Of a stretch of DNA of 64,000 nt, positions 20,601-27,227 are shown one piece after another. The notes under the pieces are model-generated. The model was not told the DNA's origin, did no database searches, and saw nothing but the letters and a program-made list of their open reading frames with translations. The DNA lies in contig JANQSS010000027.1 of assembly GCA_028279185.1 (NCBI GenBank), positions 62,001 to 126,000 of the forward strand. Reading direction: 5' to 3'. Made by a program: the position numbers and the translations under genes. This DNA is from Saprospiraceae bacterium. Lineage in GTDB: Bacteria; Bacteroidota; Bacteroidia; Chitinophagales; Saprospiraceae. The first letter of the stretch is position 1; every line of letters begins with the position of its first letter.

Positions 20601-21968
20601 TTGTCCTACGATGCAGCCGGTAATATTTTATCGATAAAACGAAATGGTGCTATAGACCTGCAGAATCAGGTATTAATATTTGACAAAATGGATGACTTGA
20701 CAATGAATTATCAGGGTAATCGATTAATGTCCGTCGCAGAGAATCCAGCCAATCAATACACTGAAAATGGCTTTTTAACGGCTGGTGGCGAAATGACTTA
20801 CGATGCCAATGGTAATATGTTGACCAATGACTTCAAAGAGATCACAAGCATCAAGTACGACTATTTTAATATGCCTACGGAGATCGACGTGAAAAATAGC
20901 CATATATCGAATTTCTACGATGCCGATGGTACAAAGACAAAAATGGTGGCGGGAGATAAAACAAATTTCTACCTCGAAGGGGTCGTCTATAGTTCGGAGA
21001 CGGAAGGTTATGAGATATATTATAATGGAGGACGATTAGCGTGGGATAAGAATGATGAAAAGTTTTATTACGAATATCATATCGATGACCACCTGGGCAA
21101 TGGACGCCTTTGGTTCAGTGATCGCAATGGGGACGGCGTCATCGACTGCCAGGATCCAAATTCAGGTGAAATTCTTCAGGTCAAAGACTATTATCCTTTT
21201 GGCATGGAGCATAAGATCGGGTGGCAAGTGCCGTTGACGGATCGGAAGAACAATTACACATACAACGGAAAAGAACACGAAGGAGATTTAACAAGCTACT
21301 TAGATTATGGAGCCAGGTGGTATGATCCGAGTATCGGGCGATTTATGAAACATGATCGATTCGCAGATAACTTTCCAGAGCAATCTCCATATTTGTATGC
21401 AAGCAATAACCCTATCATATTTATTGATATGAATGGTGATTCGTCGTGGCCTGTTATTAGAGAATGGACACAACAGGACTTTAAAAATTATCAATCATTT
21501 GTGAGTGATGAGGTCGAAGAAATACAAGATAATGAGGAAAGGTTTGATTGTGCGGATTTAGCGTGTTCCTTATTAATACGCTTTGCCTCAGAAAATGGAC
21601 TAGAGATTGAATTTACAGCGGCAGATGGAAGTACTTTGAACTCGTCAAGTGATGTGGCGGATTCTCCAGAAGGATTTGAACAGGTTGTTAATAGTAAGGT
21701 CAATGCAGAATCTTTAAAAAATGACTTAGTGATCATAAATGGAGATGCTGTAGCAGGAGATATGACAAACGATGGAGTACATGTTAATGTTGTAATTGAA
21801 GGAGCATCGCATGGAAAGTCGACGGTAACAACCACTTCAGGGACGTTGCCCCCGCGCGTTCCGGACAACGCAAGAATTATGAGGACAAGATCGTTTAAAC
21901 GATTTAAGGCTTTAAACAATGTTGCGAATAAGGTTATCCCGTTTCATTCAAGTCTACAGGGGAATTAA
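14667..21968 (+). CDS. RHS/YD-repeat polymorphic toxin-type protein with C-terminal Cys/His domain
   Basis: A 2433-residue secreted RHS protein. The N-terminus has a basic start and a hydrophobic stretch ending in an NAQG-type cleavage site near residue 36. An SpvB/Rhs-like N-terminal region follows (YHSNGIRVSEEASQVGLGWN). YD repeats lie at about residues 1080-1510 (TYDDRGNVDVVSGPAGDYDY, YTYDEFGRVTRRN). A poorly conserved, cysteine-containing insertion of about 400 residues spans roughly 1511-1915, after which YD motifs resume. The RHS-associated core lies at about 2110-2255 (DYYPFGM, YNGKEHE, LDYGARWYDPSIGRF, ASNNPIIFIDMNGDSS). The variable tip, residues 2256-2433, has FDCADLACSLLIRF with C2295 and GDMTNDGVHVNVV with H2372, like a papain-fold/NlpC-P60 enzyme. 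A lipoprotein gene follows 17 bp later. The toxin activity is inferred. Confidence 0.88.
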   Translation: MKINKVLKKKLSEITKCFHLALTMCLAAMHPMLNAQGVSSFQSAVPSSPEATGLGKFADVPVSFYTGLPQIDVPIYTLSDPEISVPISLSYHSNGIRVSEEASQVGLGWNLNAGGMITRVVRGGNDWDHGYTCSHDIPYMDGYQDIPDIPDNYYSIEYDDYSSIVHFDCIPQPDDITTCDFGGETYDLTEFCDHDFEPDLYTFNINGSSGKFIFDREAGKFITLDNRNVVNISADANGLSWSVTTNDGFTYYFGSTDNSRQYTHLDKDTYVYSGSQNDGELPETCDPEQYISTWFLDRIESPNGQTVNLNYTKDGIVRPLPGFSEMESHPLAVDAIATCQNGAGFPSMAVVRTILVDHIEYDRITLDEIVGSFMTVKFDYSSTTRMDLQGGRQLENIKVVNGGNIIYDYRMLYGYFESVTSSTDHLWNEDSEVNFTFGQNVLNKRLKLKSVEQIATDGQVLPIATFTYDESTGLPPKTSYSIDHWGYGRDHTSSSTNDTYIPAWEGVDFNDDLHQFPGADRSSDPDIMKAWLLTGIQYPTGGVAIFEYEPNSFCNIPESYVITGDESHHLEHYCDCPTGDPNIYQAGFTVPQEIPHGQIPARFKLEWTLTNGNCGYTNTAHIDPNNWETSPNGFKVTLNKVGHTGPYKTWHFNQSIEGHNYICCTDIGGATQYILEDTDFTLIPGEYEIILERLIPGQVWPDNLTCANAEISFDQYEIVDCEVGAGMRLKSMTNVAGLFTEFEYLDEDDQSSGLIINNPLYERLTYKGSGAQNQPGCLYSEYLLQVLERNSSSLNGLSNAMAGNFVGYSTVTQYLGEENEFGKSVYEYMNEPTSARTYELPGSIPRFYNLSNGNLLKEKHYKILDGTSFELVEETINNYEFDVDFFNRIWSMFVEIVISQSGGSSDPCVDPQYYGRRIYYYATIPQWHKLTNSETTTYFPEGNVVTGSSNTYYDNNFMVQTSNTYGPGVNLTTEVKYADQLANALLLGKNMTGIPLESKVNSGSGGGSKVVYADWNGEVRPQLYQSWNSFHNQWQTEVTIDQYNALGLPTQISKRGYDNPEHYAWTEDRMTERNWGSWTWNYDYYFDENRKMKQFTDKDLQVVDFTYDGFQRLEEQNQREGAITTTYDYHFAVVHGKNSMLKQVDLSDDDYYAFDTEQYFDGLGRPTVLTKLGYTASHANWNEGVGYDEMGRVEIRSNPAEGSYYQYTFEPSPIERMLTEKQGNWPKSVMYTYGSENGYFKTIRKDEDERETKTLADALGRTIAQTDGLGNVTTYTYDDRGNVDVVSGPAGDYDYTYDGRGRLKTKTVPDGGLHKYNYYDNDLLKRTTDPLNQKLVNIYNDYGQLEKVRKDGLNGPIVKEYTYYPTGPGKTGQIQTEELQVDQGGATFRDYTYDEFGRVTRRNVSSPGGSATFDYLEMDHADLVGRMRRTLPGHGHVVYKNEFDHGGRVVKEYVGIEGFVFSEPPLVSQYVYNDNDWRILHKMGDNMQYPLQNVDYGYNERGWITNINSIDEILDDVEGFVGPDLPPLGEDDLYDIIFTLITEYDRQDIADCIATNYRISINGNVTVHTGAYAGTYPFSRRYSLPVNGGDPAKVNYSDGDTYQIYGAADLDLVIEEMSKDLDGDLYTLANYSASTQCDFIARGQFGSLLPGYFFLNEVRFNGVNILEQNYNLNSSSDINLAEQHMNSWLSDHGGGTAKIETEVIGNYSHYRIKLLDASNINSYSRFGVEYNFDNGLEERSHHFTADNETSCECQIEGDYTLNIERPESFTPCFADDFKLIELWAGEENLIPPGVEYTMNNSLHQYSLRSRIIDWLNDGHAYDDVFVSETEIKITRTDAAFDRALFICGNGQTVEPSFGRERSCPDCYLTPYYFTELLHEWLNIIFGDDYHDLLVEPKEDPCDLFAEEIIYEDPVDPDLNANPQFSGNISYNKWINAYSPEIHAYVYTYDDADRLEKANYASRTPVNGQFNFSGNYNVDLSYDAAGNILSIKRNGAIDLQNQVLIFDKMDDLTMNYQGNRLMSVAENPANQYTENGFLTAGGEMTYDANGNMLTNDFKEITSIKYDYFNMPTEIDVKNSHISNFYDADGTKTKMVAGDKTNFYLEGVVYSSETEGYEIYYNGGRLAWDKNDEKFYYEYHIDDHLGNGRLWFSDRNGDGVIDCQDPNSGEILQVKDYYPFGMEHKIGWQVPLTDRKNNYTYNGKEHEGDLTSYLDYGARWYDPSIGRFMKHDRFADNFPEQSPYLYASNNPIIFIDMNGDSSWPVIREWTQQDFKNYQSFVSDEVEEIQDNEERFDCADLACSLLIRFASENGLEIEFTAADGSTLNSSSDVADSPEGFEQVVNSKVNAESLKNDLVIINGDAVAGDMTNDGVHVNVVIEGASHGKSTVTTTSGTLPPRVPDNARIMRTRSFKRFKALNNVANKVIPFHSSLQGN

Positions 21969-21985
21969 TCTCAATTGGACGGAAT

Positions 21986-22870
21986 ATGTATATCGACTCG
22001 AGAACTGGATTCCTGTTTATGGCAATGGTTTTTTTAAACCTTGGATGTTTTCAATCAAAACCTCCTGATTGGGTTGAAAAAAAAGAATTTGAAAAGACTG
22101 TAAGTATTGACGATGTAGCATTCTTTATTAGGCAAGACGTTTTGAACTATACAATGGACACCAGTGGCAAATATTTTTTTGTATATGATGGATCAAAAAT
22201 TTATAGATATAGTATAGAATTAGAAAATATAGAAAATCACATAAAATTTGAATTGTCAAAGGGGCGTGTTTTCAACTTAATACATTCAAAAGATAAAATA
22301 GGCATGTTAGTATTTGATAAAAAGACGCAATATGATACTTCGGTAGAAAAAATAGTGAAATTATATGAATTTGATACTTCGTTAAACCTATTGGATAGTT
22401 CATATTTTTATACTCCAAGATTGTATCATCTTTTGTCCGAAGACTTTGGCTATGTCTCATATTTTCATGATACTGAAAAAAACAAGTACTATTTTAATCA
22501 TTATTTTTCGTATTTACAAGAGACCGAAAATGGTAAATGGGTTGTAAAACGGATGTCCCGTAAAAGTGTTGACATAGATAATGGAGTAATCTATGAAATT
22601 GACTTGGGTGGTGTTAGTGGTGGGAGCGTAGACGTAATCTTCCATCGTGAAGGAGAAAGATATAGTAAAAAGGAAATGACCCTCCCTCAGCAATTATCTA
22701 TTTTCAATAGCATTGTGGCGACTAGAGATAAAAAGACTTTGTATGTCATAAATATGAAGACCGATTCCATAAAACGACTACAAAATAGTAGTAATATGGA
22801 TCCAAGTAACCGCTTTAATGGTGGAATTTATCAGGTTGTAGGTGATTCTTTGAAGATTTTATACTTATAG
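21986..22870 (+). CDS. Small lipoprotein, candidate immunity protein for the RHS tip
   Basis: A 294-residue protein with a lipoprotein signal: hydrophobic FLFMAMVFLNLG then C21. The residues after the cysteine (FQSK) lack the acidic surface-export signal seen in the SusD-type lipoproteins of this window, so a periplasm-facing anchor is likely. The mature part is rich in K, D, Y and beta-type strands, with no domain I can name. It begins 17 bp after the RHS stop and is visibly more AT-rich than the RHS body, both typical of toxin-immunity modules that arrive by horizontal exchange. An inhibitor in the periplasm would suit a peptidoglycan-cutting toxin tip. The immunity role is inference from position only. 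Confidence 0.55.
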   Translation: MYIDSRTGFLFMAMVFLNLGCFQSKPPDWVEKKEFEKTVSIDDVAFFIRQDVLNYTMDTSGKYFFVYDGSKIYRYSIELENIENHIKFELSKGRVFNLIHSKDKIGMLVFDKKTQYDTSVEKIVKLYEFDTSLNLLDSSYFYTPRLYHLLSEDFGYVSYFHDTEKNKYYFNHYFSYLQETENGKWVVKRMSRKSVDIDNGVIYEIDLGGVSGGSVDVIFHREGERYSKKEMTLPQQLSIFNSIVATRDKKTLYVINMKTDSIKRLQNSSNMDPSNRFNGGIYQVVGDSLKILYL

Positions 22871-22972
22871 ATAATTTCCTGTTATTTGGAAAGAACGATA
22901 GCCATAGTCACGACTACAGCTGCATATGTAGAAGAGCTTGATTGCTGATGAATAAGGTTTTTTAAAGGGATA

Positions 22973-22990
22973 ATTGTGAACATTCACAAT
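22973..22990. promoter_or_regulatory. 18-bp palindrome, possible operator
   Basis: ATTGTGAA-CA-TTCACAAT, a perfect dyad with 8-bp arms and a 2-bp centre, 37 bp upstream of the VWA-protein ATG. Such compact dyads are typical of dimeric repressor or activator sites. No regulator is assigned. Confidence 0.35.
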
Positions 22991-23027
22991 CTACTAGTGG
23001 TGAATTGAAAGTTTAAAATATAAAGTT

Positions 23028-24389
23028 ATGAACAGTAAGTATTTCTTTGTCTTTTTTTTGATTACATTCTATTTTAATGTAATGGAAACTTCTGGTCAAA
23101 TGAGTCGAGATATGGACGGTTGTTTACTTCGATACAAAGGAGAATTTGACCGAATAACATTCGATCAGATTCATGAGAAAATATCATTTTCTTTATTTCT
23201 GCCGACTGCAATGGGAAAAAAAATAATTCACACGGAAAATATAAAATTTTTGGTTTTAGGCAAAGGTCAAAAAGGAAGTGTAATTTCACCAATCATATCT
23301 GGACCATCCAACATTGATAATTATTTTTCTTCAGAAAAAGGCGAAGTCCATTTCCGTCCTGGAACTGTAGGAGAAATTAATGTTTACTTCCCGGAACCTA
23401 TCTCGGAAATACACATTTCATCGCCTGATCCTTTTATCCAAAAAAGTCTGGAAAAGCAGCTGCCTGCCAAATTCCTGTCATTCGATGAGAAAGAACAGGT
23501 CGCTAACCCCAGGCTTGATTGTGCTAAACGAATCTTATTTCTACTGGATGGTTCTTCGTCGATGAAAAAAGAGGAAAAAATGGGCATTCAAACTGCTGTA
23601 ATGCAGGGGCTTGTCGAAAAAAATAGCGAGGTTGAAATAGCTATGATGGCATTTGATCAGGAAGTGATGCTGTCAACTGAGTATTTCAGTTTGGACGAGC
23701 AGGTTGACAAAAATCAACTCTCAATGAAGTTGAAGGATTACGCAGAAAATCAAGTAGACCATACCAGTGTCACGGACTGGTCGATGGCTCTTCAGGCGGT
23801 TGGCGAAATGGAAGAAAGGCCTGATTTGGTTTATTTAATTACCGATGCACCACCTAATTGTGCATATCAGAAGAAAATGTCACGTACACAAGCACACTAC
23901 GAGGCCGTTCATATTGCCAATGAGCTGAAAGCATCAGGTATCCGTATTGTCGGAATAGGTGCGCAGGGTGTCAATGATCACAATGCACCGCATTGGTTTG
24001 GTCTGTTGAGTGGAAATAATGCCGGAAAAAAAGGCCTCCCCTCTGAACATGGAGATTACTATATACTGGATGATTTTTCAGAATTGGCAGAAGTGCTAAA
24101 ACAGCAGCCGTTTAATTGTGCAGATAAAACTAGTAAAACCGAAAAGTCGGTTACTATTTTCCCTAATCCTGCCAAAAACACCATATCGATTTTATTCAAT
24201 CAATATGAGATTGAGGAGTTAAGTAGAATCGGAGTGTATAATATGCTAGGGGAACACATTTACAGCAATGAGTCCGTTGAAATGAACATGGAATTACAAA
24301 TTACCGACTGGCCCCCGGGTACCTACAAAGTGCTCTTGTATGATCAGGATGATCAGATAATTGAGAGTAATGAATTCGTTAAATTCTAA
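23028..24389 (+). CDS. Secreted von Willebrand factor A protein with T9SS type A sorting domain
   Basis: A 453-residue exported protein. An N-terminal signal peptide runs over about residues 1-24 (FFVFFLITFYFNVM). After about 140 residues of unknown beta-rich sequence, a VWA domain spans about 165-365, with the metal-ion-dependent adhesion site D174-x-S176-x-S178 in FLLDGSSSMKK, a TSVTDW threonine and the LITDAPPN aspartate. The C-terminal 75 residues are a type A T9SS sorting domain: SVTIFPNPAKNTISI, IGVYNMLGEHIY and WPPGTYKVLLYD. The protein should be carried across the outer membrane and attached to the surface, where it may bind protein or carbohydrate partners. It leads a run of four secreted genes. 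Confidence 0.85.
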   Translation: MNSKYFFVFFLITFYFNVMETSGQMSRDMDGCLLRYKGEFDRITFDQIHEKISFSLFLPTAMGKKIIHTENIKFLVLGKGQKGSVISPIISGPSNIDNYFSSEKGEVHFRPGTVGEINVYFPEPISEIHISSPDPFIQKSLEKQLPAKFLSFDEKEQVANPRLDCAKRILFLLDGSSSMKKEEKMGIQTAVMQGLVEKNSEVEIAMMAFDQEVMLSTEYFSLDEQVDKNQLSMKLKDYAENQVDHTSVTDWSMALQAVGEMEERPDLVYLITDAPPNCAYQKKMSRTQAHYEAVHIANELKASGIRIVGIGAQGVNDHNAPHWFGLLSGNNAGKKGLPSEHGDYYILDDFSELAEVLKQQPFNCADKTSKTEKSVTIFPNPAKNTISILFNQYEIEELSRIGVYNMLGEHIYSNESVEMNMELQITDWPPGTYKVLLYDQDDQIIESNEFVKF

Positions 24390-24400
24390 TAAATAAATCT

Positions 24401-25654
24401 ATGATGAAAACTAGTTGTATTTCTTTAATAAAAAGGTGGACTTATGTGGTTGTTTTTATCCTACCAGTATTGGATTTGTCTGCACAACTAAATCCGGAAT
24501 TTATTGTGGAATTGTTTTTGCCACAACAAAACTGCACAGATGACGATCACTACAGATTTACGTTTACCGTTGGTGGAGAACCATCAGGAATCCCCCTTGA
24601 TGATGGTTGCATTGTTCAATCTTTTGTTGAGTTGGAATTCAATGAGGTGAATGGAGGTCATAAATTCTCGATTTTAGGCCATACCACATTTAAGCATATC
24701 GACGATAATCCCGGGAAATGGACAGCTGTGGCGCTTGGCATTGAAGGCCAAAATTTTGGCGCAACTATTCATGAGGTTACGCCTAATACATATTATATCA
24801 AAGTACCTAAGACTTCACTACCGGGAGATGCATATGCCATTGGAGTCAGATTGATAGCTAAGTCCGCATCAGCTCGCACTCAAGGAAGCACTGATTGTAT
24901 TTATTTGTGCGAACCGATATTTAGTGGAGTGGCCGAATTGAAAATAAATCATGTCTTACTCGGAATACAGGGCCATACCGACCTTGCTTTTGGCCAAACA
25001 ATAGAGGTTGTCGACTTATTTTCGGCCACAGACTGCGAATTTCCTCCTGAATATTCGACAAACCAAATCCACTTACTCTTTATATACCCGCACTTCAATT
25101 CATTTGAGGTTGATATACAATCTTTTAATTGTTTTAATTCTGACGCAAAGACGCTATATGCTAACAATCCATTAGGCGGATTACTCGATTACTGTAGCCC
25201 AAACGATTTTCATGTCATTTGGAATAATGGCCTGGAGACTTGTCAGTTGGACTGTGTCTGTGACGGAATTTTTCAGGTGGACGTAAAAGATAGGAATACT
25301 GGGTGTATTGCGATGAGTAATGAAATGCAACTAATTCCTTGTACAAATGGAGGGAAAAATGGATTCAGAAGTATTAATCCAGGCCATGAGGGCAATGTAG
25401 ATGATGCTATCATGTTTCAAGTGTATCCAAATCCCGGTAATAATATGGTGAACATTAATTTCGATGCTATGGACAAATTCGAAATTCGAACTTTGAAAAT
25501 TTACAATAGTCAAGGCCAACTCGTGCATAGAATCTATAAACCATCAGAAATAGAACGTCTTGATGTGCAGAATTGGACACCTGGAAATTATCAATTTATT
25601 TTGCTTAATGCAGATGATAAAATAATTCAACAGAGGAGTTTTAGTAAGAATTAG
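24401..25654 (+). CDS. Secreted protein of unknown function with T9SS type A sorting domain
   Basis: A 417-residue exported protein 11 bp downstream of the VWA gene, so probably co-transcribed. The signal peptide is hydrophobic (YVVVFILPVLDLSAQ). The central part, about residues 30-330, shows no domain I recognise; it has several spaced cysteines (QQNCTDD, STDCIYLCEP, LETCQLDCVCDG) that may form disulfides. The last 80 residues are a type A sorting domain with FQVYPNPGNNMVNI, LKIYNSQGQLVHR and WTPGNYQFILL. It is cell-surface or secreted cargo; a partner role with its neighbours is a guess. Confidence 0.75.
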   Translation: MMKTSCISLIKRWTYVVVFILPVLDLSAQLNPEFIVELFLPQQNCTDDDHYRFTFTVGGEPSGIPLDDGCIVQSFVELEFNEVNGGHKFSILGHTTFKHIDDNPGKWTAVALGIEGQNFGATIHEVTPNTYYIKVPKTSLPGDAYAIGVRLIAKSASARTQGSTDCIYLCEPIFSGVAELKINHVLLGIQGHTDLAFGQTIEVVDLFSATDCEFPPEYSTNQIHLLFIYPHFNSFEVDIQSFNCFNSDAKTLYANNPLGGLLDYCSPNDFHVIWNNGLETCQLDCVCDGIFQVDVKDRNTGCIAMSNEMQLIPCTNGGKNGFRSINPGHEGNVDDAIMFQVYPNPGNNMVNINFDAMDKFEIRTLKIYNSQGQLVHRIYKPSEIERLDVQNWTPGNYQFILLNADDKIIQQRSFSKN

Positions 25655-25690
25655 GGTTATAGAAAATTAAATTAGTTAAAAATAATTCAA

Positions 25691-27223
25691 ATGATTTTCA
25701 GATTTTTTTGCCTACCAGTTATTATGTTCTGCGCCAGCATGACCCTTGGCCAACACCGCTTTTGCAACTACGACTTGAAGAAGGCCGATGTTGAGTTGGA
25801 CGACCTCCATGTTTTTTTCTATACATTGGAAGCCCAAGGGCTTGTCAGACACTTTAAGGGCAATTTTGTAAACGCTACATCTGAAGGCAATAATCCCGAA
25901 GAAGTCATGGTCATGGGGTTTGACAACGGGGATAAGGTCGCACGAGTTTATTCTTATTGCCAGACGTCTAATTCCATGCACGACACCTGGTCAAGTATCA
26001 ACGGGGCCTTAGGTTATTTTAATATTGATCCGGGTCAAGACCGGTATGTGGTGGGAGACTTTGCAGGTGCGGGGTATGACCAGATTTTAGCACTTCACCC
26101 AAGTAATGGACATATCAACCTGATCAAATTCATACCAACAGATAATTGTAATACCTATACCAATTCATTAGACTGGCAGTATTTATGGGGGACTGATAAA
26201 GGTAAAATTACGGATGAACCATATAACCCTTTTATAAACTTTTTTAAAGTCGGAGACTTCAACGGCGACGGGAAAGATGAATTGTTAATGTTCAATACGC
26301 TCAATGCAACCTGGCATTTATTCGGACTTAAGCCGATGTTTTCAATTTATGAATGGGAACTTCTTGGACAAGGGATAGATTTTGACGGATTTAGCACTTT
26401 TTTTATCAACGATCAGAATTCAACCGTTGGAAAATTCTTGGAAAACGATAGCAGGGATGGATTATTTTTTGCAAGTGATCTGCATTTTTTTCCTAGCCAC
26501 ATGTTTTATTTGACTGGACAAGAAGTTGTCGAATTCGAAAGCTTATTTGAGACGTTTGATCCCGAACTCAATTCCAGATGGGATAATGTGTACTCGGCAG
26601 ATTTTACCGGTGAGGGGGTAGATGAAGTCATAAATGACAACAGAGAATCAAGGTATGACATGAAAACCTCTCAGCTTTTTACTCAAATCCCTGACCCCGC
26701 TATGTTTATATTGGGAAACCTGGATTACATCGGATATGAAGATCCAGTTAAAAATCCTAAATATTACGAAAACTTCGAATTCGATATTGGTCAGTTTGTT
26801 CCATTGACTGGTTCCGGTGATTGTGCACTTATTTTTGGATATAATAATTCGAGCCAATCCGGTTGGTTGAATCAAACGACAGGCTTGTATTGTTCATCTG
26901 ACGTTGTCATGTTCAATCCTAATAATCAAGGTAATTCTCGCTTAGGGAAAGAAGAAAACGAGTCGTCAGATGTAACATTTGGTCCGAATCCAGCCACTAA
27001 TAACTTTTACATAAATACAAAAGAAGAATTAGCAATATCCGAGATACGAATATACAACTCGCTGGGCCTTGATGTACTTGCTCTTGATCAAAAAGACTTG
27101 GAAAAAGGTACTGATAGGATCGCGGTAAATATTGCGCAGTGGCCAAATGGAACCTATTTTATTTTGGCAATAGGCAAAAATGGTGAAGAATATCAACATA
27201 CTTTAATTGTATTAAATAATTAG
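25691..27223 (+). CDS. Secreted FG-GAP/VCBS-like repeat protein with T9SS type A sorting domain
   Basis: A 510-residue exported protein. A signal peptide precedes three or four repeats with Ca-binding-like loops: VVGDFAGAGYDQILAL, VGDFNGDGKDELLMF and SADFTGEGVDEVI. The DxDxDGxD character is strongest in the second repeat, as in FG-GAP/VCBS beta-propellers. The C-terminus is a type A sorting domain (VTFGPNPATNNFYI, IRIYNSLGLDV, WPNGTYFILAI). It follows the previous gene by 36 bp and precedes the next by 4 bp. Proteins of this kind are surface adhesins or carbohydrate-associated; the ligand is unknown. Confidence 0.78.
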   Translation: MIFRFFCLPVIMFCASMTLGQHRFCNYDLKKADVELDDLHVFFYTLEAQGLVRHFKGNFVNATSEGNNPEEVMVMGFDNGDKVARVYSYCQTSNSMHDTWSSINGALGYFNIDPGQDRYVVGDFAGAGYDQILALHPSNGHINLIKFIPTDNCNTYTNSLDWQYLWGTDKGKITDEPYNPFINFFKVGDFNGDGKDELLMFNTLNATWHLFGLKPMFSIYEWELLGQGIDFDGFSTFFINDQNSTVGKFLENDSRDGLFFASDLHFFPSHMFYLTGQEVVEFESLFETFDPELNSRWDNVYSADFTGEGVDEVINDNRESRYDMKTSQLFTQIPDPAMFILGNLDYIGYEDPVKNPKYYENFEFDIGQFVPLTGSGDCALIFGYNNSSQSGWLNQTTGLYCSSDVVMFNPNNQGNSRLGKEENESSDVTFGPNPATNNFYINTKEELAISEIRIYNSLGLDVLALDQKDLEKGTDRIAVNIAQWPNGTYFILAIGKNGEEYQHTLIVLNN

Positions 27224-27227
27224 AAGA

